Positions 17,951-26,821 of a stretch of 64,000 nucleotides of DNA are shown here, piece after piece. Below the pieces are notes generated by a model. The model was not told the DNA's origin, did no database searches, and saw only the letters and a program-made list of their open reading frames with translations. The stretch lies in NCBI GenBank assembly GCA_018816735.1, contig JAHIVH010000116.1:50791-114790 (forward strand). Direction: 5' to 3'. The DNA is from Pseudomonadota bacterium. GTDB taxonomy: Bacteria; Desulfobacterota; Desulfobacteria; Desulfobacterales; JAHIVH01. Position numbers and translations under genes: made by a program. Numbering within the stretch: position 1 is the first letter of the stretch; the number at the start of each line of letters is the position of its first letter.

Positions 17951-18171
17951 CGTGATCTCCTCTTTTTCATTATCGACAAACTGACAATAAACCGATATTC
18001 ACCTTTAATTTAGCAAGAGATGTGCCAAGAGAAAATCACGTTTGATTATAGATAGTTAATAAAAATATTCTCGAATAGAGGGGTAAGTTTTACATGCGCA
18101 TTTTGCCCACCCGGACAATCTTTCCCATTGAGATAGAGATTGGGGAATGGAAAATTAGTTAATTAAGGAAT

Positions 18172-18243
18172 TCTACCAAGTTGAACTCAACCAAAAAACT
18201 ATTCAACAACCTTTCAACTCACGTAACCCAAGCAACTCAATAA
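18172..18243. repeat. CAAC-rich degenerate tract between fliW and the nuclease gene
   Basis: This stretch repeats the words CAACTCA, CAACC, GCAACTCAA and TTCAAC several times with little else, very different from the neighbouring AT-rich spacer. Read on the minus strand it is a run of GTTG/GAGTTG words lying immediately after the stop of the beta-CASP gene. It encodes nothing I can see. It may be a degenerated intergenic repeat; function unknown. Confidence 0.4.
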
Positions 18244-18246
18244 ACC

Positions 18247-19827
18247 TTATAGCGAAAGTGTTTCACCCACGTGAGGCACTATCGCCTTGTATCCATTTTC
18301 GTTCAAATATTTTTGAAGAGCCAAGGATTGATCTTCCTCACCATGCACGACGGCAATATTTTTAATCGTAAGGTTGGATTGCTTCAGAAATGTGGTAATC
18401 TCATTTTTGTCCGCATGGGCGCTGAATCCATCCAGCTTCACCACTCTCGCATGCAGAGGGTAGGATTTTCCCAGTATTTTGATCTCCGGTGCATCTTTTG
18501 AGGAACGTGAACTTCCTGGGTTTTCCCTGATTCCCAGTTCTAAAATTCGCCGGCCCAATGTATGCTGCGCCATATAGCCGACGATCATTATGGTATTTTT
18601 CGATTGGTGAATTTTATGCCTCAGATGATGAAGAATGCGCCCTGCTTCACACATGCCGGAAGAAGAGACAACAATATGCGGTTTGTCATCTCTCATGATT
18701 TCCATGGATTCTTCAACACTTGCCGTATAATGAAGCTGTTCAAAAGAAAACGGATTTATTCCCTGTTCCAGAAAGGTTTTATGGGTATCCCGGTCAAATA
18801 CCTCAGGATGTTCCCCGAAGACCTTCGTCAGTTTGCTTGCAAGCGGTGAATCTACATAAATCGGTACTTTGGGTATGTCCCCCTCATTATACAACTCATG
18901 GAGAATATAAATAATATCCTGTGTTCTGCCAAAGGCAAATGCAGGTATTAGGACGCTACCACCTTTTTCGACCGTCTCTGTGACGATTTCCTTTATCCGC
19001 TGTTTCTGATCTTCAACCGGTCCATGATGGCGGTCCCCATAAGTGCTTTCCATTATCAGGAGATCAATATTTTCAAATTCTTTGGGGAAGGTGAGGGTGG
19101 GGTCCCGCAAAATCGGACGATTAAATCGGCCGATATCTCCGGTATAACACACGTTATAATTCTTTCCATTTTCGCGAAAATTAATCATGCACATGGACGA
19201 CCCCAAAATATGTCCGGCCTCAAAAAAGGTGGCCGTCATGCCTCTACCGATGGTGACGGGTGATCGATACGGATAACCATCAAAAAAAGTCATGGCCCGT
19301 GTGGCCTGCTCGTAAGTATAAAGGGGCATGACCTTTTCAAGTCTGTATTTATCCAGCAATTCATTGATCGCTTCCAGATTCAATCCATGCTTTTCTTTTT
19401 TTAATTGTTTTTTGATCGTGTCTTTTTCTTTGTTGGCCAATTTCCGTTTGCCGGATTCCTGAAGCGTGAACAGATGATTACGGATCATTTTGTAGTTCAG
19501 GTATCCAGCGTCTGATTCCTGGATATGCGCTGAATCAAGAAGAAGGTATTCGCAAACATCTGCTGTCGTTCTTGTGCATAAAATCCTGCCTGTGAACCCG
19601 CCTTCGGTAAGCAATGGGATTCTGCCAGAATGATCGATATGCGCATGGGACAGAATCATATTGGTGATCATTTTGGGATCAACGGAAAATGTCCTGTTTT
19701 TCATATCGCTCTCTTTACGACGCCCCTGAAACATGCCGCAATCCAAAAGGATATGATCCCTGTTAGCCGAGACAAGATGCATCGACCCCGTAACCTCCCG
19801 CACACCGCCATGAAACGTAACGATCAT
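18247..19827 (-). CDS. Beta-CASP metallo-beta-lactamase RNA-processing nuclease
   Basis: A 526-residue zinc-dependent nuclease of the YSH1/CPSF-73-like family (COG1236). The metal site SHAHIDHSG gives His61, His63, Asp65 and His66; other ligands are in FEAGHILGSS and YTGDIG. The beta-CASP domain follows (STYGDRHHG, then SVLIPAFAFGRTQDII and SSSGMCEAGRILHHL), and the C-terminal RMMBL domain has LDGFSAHADKNE and VVHGEEDQ. A charged helical insertion of about 60 residues (around 125-185, lysine rich) lies between the lactamase motifs and the rest. Substrate is presumably RNA; bacterial members are poorly characterised. It is monocistronic as far as spacing shows. Confidence 0.9.
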   Translation of the reverse strand: MIVTFHGGVREVTGSMHLVSANRDHILLDCGMFQGRRKESDMKNRTFSVDPKMITNMILSHAHIDHSGRIPLLTEGGFTGRILCTRTTADVCEYLLLDSAHIQESDAGYLNYKMIRNHLFTLQESGKRKLANKEKDTIKKQLKKEKHGLNLEAINELLDKYRLEKVMPLYTYEQATRAMTFFDGYPYRSPVTIGRGMTATFFEAGHILGSSMCMINFRENGKNYNVCYTGDIGRFNRPILRDPTLTFPKEFENIDLLIMESTYGDRHHGPVEDQKQRIKEIVTETVEKGGSVLIPAFAFGRTQDIIYILHELYNEGDIPKVPIYVDSPLASKLTKVFGEHPEVFDRDTHKTFLEQGINPFSFEQLHYTASVEESMEIMRDDKPHIVVSSSGMCEAGRILHHLRHKIHQSKNTIMIVGYMAQHTLGRRILELGIRENPGSSRSSKDAPEIKILGKSYPLHARVVKLDGFSAHADKNEITTFLKQSNLTIKNIAVVHGEEDQSLALQKYLNENGYKAIVPHVGETLSL

Positions 19828-20205
19828 GATAAATTTCCTTTACCTGTTATCTGTTTTATACTGTCCTATCATTCATCATCATTCATTCTGCAAGCAATAG
19901 GGTTAACAGGGTAACAACAATTTATCGAGAAATCAATATATAGGACATCCATGTATGCACAAACCTGAAAAGATAAAATAATACAACGTCGGATAAGATA
20001 TATTATGTAAACTTTTTTAATTTTCTGAGGGAACAATCGCCTGATTTATATTTGGCAGATTCATGGTACTTTTTTATAATAGTCATTATTTCTTAGAATT
20101 AATTCTCTATGCAATTGTTCAATAAATTTTATTTGGTTTGTGACTCTGCTATGAAACATTAGGATCATTTCTTTGCAAAAGGCATTAAAAAAGAAAGACT
20201 GATCA
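19828..20205. other. AT-rich intergenic region, nothing recognised
   Basis: About 380 bases between two minus-strand genes. It must hold the promoter of the beta-CASP gene and the 3' end of the glmM operon. I find no coding pattern with a ribosome site and no strong hairpin. An open frame on the minus strand within it (ending near 20061) has no family resemblance and overlaps the next gene. Confidence 0.5.
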
Positions 20206-20553
20206 TTAATCAGAATCCTGAGAGTCCTCATCAAACGTGTAACTGATGATTGATTTCTCACCAGCCTGTCGATGAGTGTATTTTTGTTTTGCCTTAAGGA
20301 TCAAGTCCCTGACCACTGGCACAATGTAAATACGTTCAAGATCTTTTTCAATTACACCAATGCACGTTGCGAGCATATCAACCTTGTCTTTAATTTTTTT
20401 ATTCTTGTCCATAATGAACATCTTCTGGCCTTCAACAATGCAAAGACCGCTTTTGGCTCGCAAACCGGGCAAAAGAAGATTTTTTTCCACTACTTTGATT
20501 TCGATTTTTTCTGAAAGGTCTTTTAATATGCTGTAAATCTCTTCGTTTTTCAT
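20206..20553 (-). CDS. Small conserved protein of unknown function
   Basis: A 115-residue soluble protein. It resembles a short family seen in several phyla with a central pattern of a Gly-Leu-Cys turn followed by a basic strand and a helix (here AKSGLCIVEGQKMFIMDKNK, then VDMLATCIGVIEKDLERIYI and VPVVRDLI). The family has no known function to me. The acidic C-terminal tail (FDEDSQDSD) is extra. It starts 14 bases after the glmM stop and is the last gene of the fabH-to-glmM operon, which suggests a link with envelope precursor synthesis but does not prove one. Confidence 0.7.
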   Translation of the reverse strand: MKNEEIYSILKDLSEKIEIKVVEKNLLLPGLRAKSGLCIVEGQKMFIMDKNKKIKDKVDMLATCIGVIEKDLERIYIVPVVRDLILKAKQKYTHRQAGEKSIISYTFDEDSQDSD

Positions 20554-20567
20554 ATGGAGTCTAATTA

Positions 20568-21953
20568 TCAGCCAAGCATTTTTTTTACAACTTGTGAGAT
20601 TCTGTCACAGTGTTTCCGGGTTTCATCTGTTGTCGGACCTTCAACCATAACCCTGCACATGGCCTGTGTGCCTGAGTATCTCACAAGAACACGCCCCTGA
20701 TCGCCAAGTTCTTTTTCAACTGCCTGTATGCAATTCACGATTTCAGGTATGGAATCAAGTGGTGGTTTATGAGTCACATCCACATTTTCAAGAATTTGAG
20801 GATATACTTTCATTACAGATGAAAGGTCGGACAACGGTTTTCCTGTTTTTTTCATGATTGTTAGCAACTGGATAGCTGACAGTAATCCATCACCTGTTGT
20901 ATGATAATTCCTGAACACCATATGCCCGGAATCTTCCCCCCCCAAAATAGCTTCATTTTCAATCAATTCTTTAACCACATTTCTGTCACCCACATCTGAC
21001 ATCACATGTCGAATGTTTTGATATTTTAAATATTCGCCCAACCCCACATTGCTCATCACTGTCGTTACAACGGTATTGTTCTTCAACTGGCCATTTTCCT
21101 TCATGAATCGGGCAAATATGGCAATCATCTGATCTCCTGAAATCAAATGCCCGTTTTCATCGATAGCGATCAATCGATCGGCATCCCCATCAAATGCAAG
21201 ACCGATGGCTGCTTTTTTTTCAACGACCTGCTTTGACAATTGCTCCGGATGTTCTGAACCGCAACCCTGATTGATATTTTTACCATCAGGTGAACTGTTG
21301 ATGACTTCAATATCCACACCCAATTCCTTGAATAATACCGGCGCTATTTTATATGATGAGCCGTTTGAACAATCCACAATCATCTTTATCCCGGACAACG
21401 TCTTTTTTCCTCTTCCGGTTTCATTTAAAAACACCTGATATAAAAATACCTGATACATCTCTGAGGCATCAGGCATTAAGCTTACCCTACCCATTTCGGA
21501 AAAATATGGTGCGGATTTTTTTGGTGGGTGTTCCCCTAAAACGATAGCTTCAATGTCAGATTCCTGTTGATCAGAGATTTTATACCCATGGGCATTGAAT
21601 ATTTTAATACCATTGTCGTCATATGGGTTGTGGGATGCAGATATGACAATGCCAGCCAGAGCACTCATTTTTCGCGTAAGATATGAAATACCCGGTGTGG
21701 GCAAAACGCCTGCCAGATAAACATCAATGCCTGCAGCACATGCACCGGCTGCAAATGAATGGGCAAGCATGTCACCGGATATGCGTGTGTCCTTTCCGAT
21801 AATAATAAACGGTTTTGAGCCATCTTTTAAACCGTTATCTTTGGTTGTAGAAAGAGAAGAAATCGCATTACCGATTCGTAATGCCACTTCAGCTGTCATT
21901 GGATGATGATTTGCCTTGCCTCTGATGCCGTCTGTACCAAATAATTTCCCCAT
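20568..21953 (-). CDS. glmM: Phosphoglucosamine mutase
   Basis: Converts glucosamine-6-phosphate to glucosamine-1-phosphate on the way to UDP-GlcNAc, for peptidoglycan and lipid A. The 461 residues begin MGKLFGTDGIRGKAN; the phosphorylated serine is Ser107 in ISASHNPYDDNG; the Mg2+-binding loop is FDGDADR at 254-260; GGEDSGH is the sugar-binding loop and RYSGTQAMCRV the phosphate-binding C-terminus (often RxSGTE/RPSGTE; Gln replaces Glu here). A five-residue duplication, YQVFL twice in succession, lies near residues 168-177 and comes from a 15-base tandem repeat. The next gene upstream, 12 bases away, is an acyltransferase-type beta-helix protein. Confidence 0.94.
   Translation of the reverse strand: MGKLFGTDGIRGKANHHPMTAEVALRIGNAISSLSTTKDNGLKDGSKPFIIIGKDTRISGDMLAHSFAAGACAAGIDVYLAGVLPTPGISYLTRKMSALAGIVISASHNPYDDNGIKIFNAHGYKISDQQESDIEAIVLGEHPPKKSAPYFSEMGRVSLMPDASEMYQVFLYQVFLNETGRGKKTLSGIKMIVDCSNGSSYKIAPVLFKELGVDIEVINSSPDGKNINQGCGSEHPEQLSKQVVEKKAAIGLAFDGDADRLIAIDENGHLISGDQMIAIFARFMKENGQLKNNTVVTTVMSNVGLGEYLKYQNIRHVMSDVGDRNVVKELIENEAILGGEDSGHMVFRNYHTTGDGLLSAIQLLTIMKKTGKPLSDLSSVMKVYPQILENVDVTHKPPLDSIPEIVNCIQAVEKELGDQGRVLVRYSGTQAMCRVMVEGPTTDETRKHCDRISQVVKKMLG
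21426..21455. repeat. 15-bp tandem duplication inside glmM
   Basis: TAAAAACACCTGATA (21426-21440) is followed directly by TAAAAATACCTGATA (21441-21455), differing at one base. In glmM it encodes YQVFL twice. The frame is kept, so it looks like a recent in-frame slippage or duplication event in a tolerant loop. Confidence 0.85.
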
Positions 21954-21965
21954 CTGTTACCTTTT

Positions 21966-23228
21966 TTATTTTGACATGCCATTTGAGGGCAAGCGTTTAA
22001 AAATGTCGTGATTGATTTGGCCCACAACCGTTTCAAGCCAACGGGTTCCGGTATTTGCTTCTTCAGAAGTCAAACCCGATATGACACCAAGATAATTTTT
22101 CCCATGAACCTGGATTTTTGCCTGAATGGTTTTTATGAATTCTTTCAGAGCGCTGCATGTGAATGCTTGCTTTTTTAGGTCATCGAGCATCTTTTCAATT
22201 TCAGGCCAAATAGTGTAAAAGGTCATGTCAAACCCAAGATCGGCCATGTCATCTGCAATGCCTGAACTTTCGTTATCCCGAAGAAGCTTGCTTCTAAACG
22301 TGGCCAACCGTTTTATCCGTTCGTTTATTCCCATATCCGCTTTTTCGATAAGCCCTTTCAACAGGGCTTCCGGAAATGTATCCCCAACAAACAAGGATCT
22401 TATGTCAATATAATATCTTTTTAAAGCAATAAGATTTGCAATATAGTTAATGTTATGGGTTAGGATTTTCTTTACATTCTGATGAATTTTTTCACCGAGT
22501 GGCATGTTCCCGGTATTGGGATTCCCACCAAAGATCAGCCTGTTTGGCCGCAGCTCATCTTTTCTTAAAATCGTTCCTGCAGCGACAATCGTACCATATG
22601 CCAACCGGCAAGGGCCGACAAGTCCGCCCTGCCCTCCTAAAAAAATCGGCCTTTCCTTTAACATAACGCCTTTCGGAACATCACCTATCAGAGATGGGGT
22701 CGCTTTGTCCTGATTTGGGGTGAAATTGAAATGAATATAAGAGCTGCCAACTTCGCTATGATTATCCTTTCCGGTTCCGCCTGCCATAAGGCAGTCACAA
22801 AAATTGATGAGGCTGCCAAGCGTGACAAACGGGAATAAAATGGTTTGTTTTAATCCGACAGTATGGGCTATGCTTGAATTTTCTTCACAAATGCAGCCTT
22901 CTCTCACATGGCTGCCATATCCCATGGTCACGTTATCAAGGAAAACGGATTCTCTAAAAAATCCGCTATTCAGATGAACATTGGCGCCGATTTGACAGTT
23001 TTCAATGGTTACTGGGCCTTCATATCCGATTGTTGCATGATGATGAATAAATGTTTTATTCCCCGTAATCTTCGAACCGGCATATAAAGCAACACCCGTT
23101 CCGGAGATATTTGACACATCCACCTCCGGGCCGATATACACGCTCTCCGGATTGGGAATTTTTACGCCTTTTTCAGTCAAGGCGACAATTTTCTGTTTTG
23201 AATGATCGCAATCACGAGATATATTCAC
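21966..23228 (-). CDS. Left-handed beta-helix protein, GlmU-acetyltransferase-like
   Basis: A 420-residue protein with hexapeptide-repeat character from about residue 25 to 230 (IGPEVDVSNISGTGVALYAG, then IGANVHLNSG, MGYGSHVREG and AAGTILRKDE), followed by a helical C-terminal domain of about 170 residues. It resembles proteins labelled as UDP-GlcNAc pyrophosphorylase-related, but there is no N-terminal nucleotidyltransferase domain (no LAAGxGTRM motif). Next to glmM it may acetylate glucosamine-1-phosphate, doing half of the work of the bifunctional GlmU; this is an inference. The alternative is an unrelated sugar-nucleotide acyltransferase. It overlaps nothing and is 33 bases after the FabH-like gene. 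Confidence 0.75.
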   Translation of the reverse strand: MNISRDCDHSKQKIVALTEKGVKIPNPESVYIGPEVDVSNISGTGVALYAGSKITGNKTFIHHHATIGYEGPVTIENCQIGANVHLNSGFFRESVFLDNVTMGYGSHVREGCICEENSSIAHTVGLKQTILFPFVTLGSLINFCDCLMAGGTGKDNHSEVGSSYIHFNFTPNQDKATPSLIGDVPKGVMLKERPIFLGGQGGLVGPCRLAYGTIVAAGTILRKDELRPNRLIFGGNPNTGNMPLGEKIHQNVKKILTHNINYIANLIALKRYYIDIRSLFVGDTFPEALLKGLIEKADMGINERIKRLATFRSKLLRDNESSGIADDMADLGFDMTFYTIWPEIEKMLDDLKKQAFTCSALKEFIKTIQAKIQVHGKNYLGVISGLTSEEANTGTRWLETVVGQINHDIFKRLPSNGMSK

Positions 23229-23261
23229 GGTCGACCTCAGCTATAGCAACAGGCGCTCAGA

Positions 23262-24278
23262 TTAATTTAAAAACCGATATACCATGCCTGCCCAGGTTAG
23301 TCCGGCACCCAATCCGATAAAAAGGATCGTGCAATTATTCACGTTGACGATATTTTTTTCAATTGCCTCATCCAAAGCCACGGGAATACTTGCGGCTGTT
23401 GTGTTTCCAAATTTCTGAATATTGTTAAAAATCTTTTCGTCCGGAAGGTTCATGGTCCGCTGAAATGCCTGGTTTATTCTCAGATTGGCTTGATGGGGAA
23501 TGACAAGGTCAATATCCCCGATTTCCAATCCGGCTTTATCAAGCGTTTCTTTTGCCACTTGCGGCAATTTGACAAGCGCCTGCTTAAAAATGGCCTGGCC
23601 GTCCATGGAAGGAAAATGTCTGCAGTCATCAACAAGCCATTCGGGTTTTATCCTGGGGTTTAGTCGGGATGCGGGAAGTTCAAGGCAAAGCTTGTCTGCA
23701 TATTTGCCGCTGGCATGCAATGCCGATGACAAGATACCTTCATTTTTATCGGTTTCAACTCCCTCAAGACATATAGCTCCTGCACCATCACCAAAAATAA
23801 CCGCCACATCCCTGCCCCGGGTCGATATATCAAGCCCGGTACTATGGACTTCTGCACCCACAAAAAGAATACGGTTGGCCATCCCGGATTTAATATAGGC
23901 ATCTGCTGTTGCAAGGCCGTAGAAAAAGCCAGTGCACTGTTGCCTGATATCCAGGGCCGGTGTGGATTTCAATCCCAGTTTATACTGCAGCAGGCACCCG
24001 GAACCCGGGAAAAATATATCAGGACTCAAGGTGGCAAAAATGATCATGTCAATGTCTTCAGGAACCCACCCTGCCCGGTCAAGAGCGATTTTTGATGCGA
24101 TAAGGCCAAGGTCCGAAGCGCCTACGTTCCCCTCTTCAGGCACCCAGTATCTTTGTTTGATACCGGTTCTTTGTTGAATCCATTCATCTGATGTATCCAT
24201 ATATTTTGTCAAGTCTTCATTGGTGACAAGTCTTTCAGGTATATATCGGCCAACGCCTTTAATTACAGTTCTTTTCAT
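23262..24278 (-). CDS. 3-oxoacyl-ACP synthase III family protein
   Basis: Thiolase-fold condensing enzyme of 338 residues. The catalytic triad is visible: Cys115 in DIRQQCTGFFYG, His in VIPHQANLRINQ and Asn in FGNTTAASIP. FabH starts fatty-acid synthesis by condensing an acyl-CoA with malonyl-ACP. It is not in a fab cluster but heads the operon with the beta-helix acyltransferase and glmM, so it may serve a special lipid or acyl chain rather than bulk fatty-acid synthesis. I therefore call the family but do not assert the fabH role. The start ATG at 24278 follows a gap of more than 300 bases. Confidence 0.85.
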   Translation of the reverse strand: MKRTVIKGVGRYIPERLVTNEDLTKYMDTSDEWIQQRTGIKQRYWVPEEGNVGASDLGLIASKIALDRAGWVPEDIDMIIFATLSPDIFFPGSGCLLQYKLGLKSTPALDIRQQCTGFFYGLATADAYIKSGMANRILFVGAEVHSTGLDISTRGRDVAVIFGDGAGAICLEGVETDKNEGILSSALHASGKYADKLCLELPASRLNPRIKPEWLVDDCRHFPSMDGQAIFKQALVKLPQVAKETLDKAGLEIGDIDLVIPHQANLRINQAFQRTMNLPDEKIFNNIQKFGNTTAASIPVALDEAIEKNIVNVNNCTILFIGLGAGLTWAGMVYRFLN

Positions 24279-24612
24279 GAATGATGCTCCAAATGGGTTT
24301 ACAAGTTAACGAATAAAGGGATTTGTTACACGAGTTGTCAATGACTATCAATTCATTTTCGCTGAAGAATTGTCTCCAGTCAGATAAATATTAAGGAACC
24401 TATTATTTAATCCTGATAAAGGTCAAGGAAAAAGATAAATACGACCTGTAATTTTACTGGCGGGAAATGTAATTTGATCTTTACATGATCGTTATATAGG
24501 GGTAGGAATTAATGATTTTCACATCTTTGAACACGCATTGATGCTGAATGATAGTGAACCCTAAATTTATAAACAAATTCTCTTTCTTGAAACATGAGGC
24601 GAACTGAATTCA
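24279..24612. other. Divergent intergenic region between FabH-like and antiporter genes
   Basis: About 335 AT-rich bases; promoters for both directions are expected. The best plus-strand match, TTGAAC near 24527 with GATAGT 17 bases later, is weak. No gene, strong hairpin or repeat is apparent. Confidence 0.5.
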
Positions 24613-25557
24613 ATGGCATCCAATATTCTGGGACTTGTTATCGGTCTGATACTCCTTACGCTTGGCTCTGACTGGCTTGTAAAAGGTGCGTCCCTTACAG
24701 CAATGTCTCTATCCATAAGGCCAATCATTATCGGCTTGACGATTGTTGCATTTGCCACATCCGCGCCAGAACTGCTGGTCAGTTTTGTTGCTGCCCTCAA
24801 AGGCTCAAGCGGCATTTCAGTCGGAAACATCATCGGCAGCAACATTATCAATATCGCCCTTGTCCTTGGGTTAAGTTCTGTATTCAGGCCGCTTCATGTA
24901 AATCAACAGGTTGCAAGTCGTGAACTTCCGTATATGATCATGATATCGATTCTGTTCTGGATTTTTTGTCTGGATGGTACCATTGGACGTCTGGATGGCA
25001 TTATTCTACTCATAGGCCTTATTATTTTCCTGATATATGGTTTTTATACTGCCAAAGAGACAGACATCCCATCCAAAATCGTAAAAAAACCATCTGTTAA
25101 AACCTATTTTTATTATGCAATTCTCATTATTTCAGGATTTTGCTGCCTTGCTTTTGGTGCGGACCTGGTAGTCAAGAATGCCATTGTCATCGCAAGACAA
25201 TTTAATATAAGTGATGTATTTATAGGCCTTTCTATTGTCGCAGTGGGCACTTCGCTTCCGGAGCTTGCCACATCTGTGGTTGCCGTTCTTAAGGGTGAAA
25301 GTGATATTTCGCTGGGTAATGTCGTGGGAAGCAACATATTTAACATTTGCATGGTGATGGGTGTTATCGGCATGTTAAGCCCCATAGAGAATATCGATCC
25401 GGGGCTTTATCGATTCGAATTTCCCGCCATGATATTTTTATCTGTTTTTATGTTTGTGATTACGCGTTTTGATCTTGTGATCACTCGATTACATGGCATT
25501 TTTCTGTTAACAAGCTTTATATTTTACATTTGCATTTCATATTACCTTATCAAGTGA
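24613..25557 (+). CDS. Calcium/sodium antiporter, CaCA family (YrbG type)
   Basis: Inner-membrane exchanger of 314 residues with about ten hydrophobic helices and the family's two inverted alpha repeats: TSAPELLVSFVAALKGS then GNIIGSNIINIALVLG, and GTSLPELATSVVAVLKGE then GNVVGSNIFNICMVMG. The paired Glu and Asn/Ser residues in these repeats coordinate Ca2+ and Na+. Length is normal for prokaryotic members. It precedes the crotonase gene by 31 bases on the same strand, though the two have no obvious shared role. Confidence 0.92.
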   Translation: MASNILGLVIGLILLTLGSDWLVKGASLTAMSLSIRPIIIGLTIVAFATSAPELLVSFVAALKGSSGISVGNIIGSNIINIALVLGLSSVFRPLHVNQQVASRELPYMIMISILFWIFCLDGTIGRLDGIILLIGLIIFLIYGFYTAKETDIPSKIVKKPSVKTYFYYAILIISGFCCLAFGADLVVKNAIVIARQFNISDVFIGLSIVAVGTSLPELATSVVAVLKGESDISLGNVVGSNIFNICMVMGVIGMLSPIENIDPGLYRFEFPAMIFLSVFMFVITRFDLVITRLHGIFLLTSFIFYICISYYLIK

Positions 25558-25588
25558 TTTTATTCATAACATAAAGGAGGTTTGAAAA

Positions 25589-26380
25589 TTGGACTATAAA
25601 AATATTATGATAGACGTTAATAATGGTATCGCCATCCTCACCTTTAACAGGCCGAAAAGCCTGAATGCCTTGAATTCTGAACTATTTGATGAAATGCTTC
25701 AAGTATTGCATGAGCTTTCAGTACATACAGAGGTTAAGGTCCTTGTGCTCACCGGTGCTGGAGAAAAAGCATTTGTCGCCGGTGCGGATATTAATGAAAT
25801 ATCACGATTTAATCCCAGCCAGGCCAAGCTGTTTTCTAAAAAAGGCCATATTGCGATAGGTATGCTCCAGGACCTGCCTTTTCCGGTAATTGCAGCTGTA
25901 AATGGCTTTGCCCTTGGGGGTGGAAGCGAAATCGCCCTGGCCTGTGATTTTATATATGCATCTGAAAATGCCAAATTTGGATTGCCTGAAATAAACCTTG
26001 GCATCATTCCCGGTTTCGGAGGTACGCAACGACTTCCACGGCTTATTGGAAAAAATCTTGCCAAGGAAATGATTTTTACCGGAAAAATGATTTCAGCAGA
26101 AGAAGCAAAGAATATAGGGATGGTCAATCAGGTATGTAAGGCCGAATCGCTGATGGACGAGGTTTTGAAAACTGCAGGCCTAATTACCCAAAAAGGACGG
26201 ATTCCCTTGCGCGAGGCAAAACAAACGATCAACAACGGATTTGATGTTGATCTGACAACCGGTTGTGAACTGGAAATAAATTCCTTTTCCCTTTGTCGAT
26301 CCTGTGAGGATGCCACAGAGGGAATTCGCGCATTCATCGAAAAACGGAAAGCAGAATTTAAAGGTACCTTGCAAGGATAG
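25589..26380 (+). CDS. Enoyl-CoA hydratase/isomerase family protein
   Basis: Crotonase-fold enzyme of 263 residues, acting on acyl-CoA thioesters, probably hydrating enoyl-CoA in beta-oxidation or amino-acid breakdown. The oxyanion-hole segments AFVAGADINEI and NGFALGGGSEIALACD are present, and both catalytic glutamates appear intact (in GGGSEIA and GLPEINLGIIPGFGG). The start is a TTG at 25589: AAAGGAGG ends eight bases before it and no ATG serves. The substrate is not determined; short- or medium-chain acyl-CoA is the default. A terminator follows the stop. Confidence 0.9.
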   Translation: MDYKNIMIDVNNGIAILTFNRPKSLNALNSELFDEMLQVLHELSVHTEVKVLVLTGAGEKAFVAGADINEISRFNPSQAKLFSKKGHIAIGMLQDLPFPVIAAVNGFALGGGSEIALACDFIYASENAKFGLPEINLGIIPGFGGTQRLPRLIGKNLAKEMIFTGKMISAEEAKNIGMVNQVCKAESLMDEVLKTAGLITQKGRIPLREAKQTINNGFDVDLTTGCELEINSFSLCRSCEDATEGIRAFIEKRKAEFKGTLQG

Positions 26381-26401
26381 AAATCAGAAAGATATTTTAC
26401 G

Positions 26402-26434
26402 GGGACAATGCGATCATGCTGACGTCCCTTTTTT
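26402..26434 (+). terminator. Intrinsic terminator after the crotonase gene
   Basis: GGGAC (26402-26406) pairs with GTCCC (26424-26428), followed by six T residues (26429-26434). The stem is short but GC-rich and the T-tract is exact. It acts on plus-strand transcripts and overlaps the stop codon of the convergent DRR gene. Confidence 0.6.
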
Positions 26435-26669
26435 AAAAAACAGCCCTGGTATGATCATATTCCCTGGGATGGATGTTCTTTGACACGCTGCTCCAGGTGT
26501 TGGCGCGCACCCACCCATCACGCATTTCCCCTTTAACTCTTCTGTCTTTGGCTTTTCGCCTTTCAACAGGATTGTCACTGAAATAGTCGAGGGAGATAAC
26601 CTGCCTTCTGTCTTCTCCGGTTCTTCTGTCTAACCCGGATCTTCTTTTATGATCGAAAAAGTTGATCAC
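26433..26669 (-). CDS. Small basic protein with repeated DRR motifs
   Basis: A 78-residue, arginine-rich protein with the motifs RRSGLDRRTGEDRR near the start and ERRKAKDRR in the middle. Such GxDRR/ERRxxxDRR proteins are frequent in Desulfobacterota and often sit near regulatory or PilZ genes, but I know of no demonstrated function. The charge suggests contact with nucleic acid, phosphate or membrane. It lies about 150 bases after the HIT gene in the same direction and may have its own promoter. The repeated motif and its position between convergent genes support it as real. Confidence 0.65.
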   Translation of the reverse strand: MINFFDHKRRSGLDRRTGEDRRQVISLDYFSDNPVERRKAKDRRVKGEMRDGWVRANTWSSVSKNIHPREYDHTRAVF

Positions 26670-26821
26670 AAGATTACCTCAAATTTGAATTAATACTAAT
26701 TCTTTACAAGTTACAATAACAGCGTTTGCTGCAATAACTACATTTAATATATAATCCTGAAAATGAAATATTCAAGCTAAATATTCATGATCAACGGCAA
26801 ACATCAGATATCGATCGATTT

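Noticed and set aside
20061..20261. Minus-strand frame of 66 codons after the glmM operon
   Set aside because: Overlaps the end of the 20206-20553 gene in another frame, has no ribosome site and no family resemblance.
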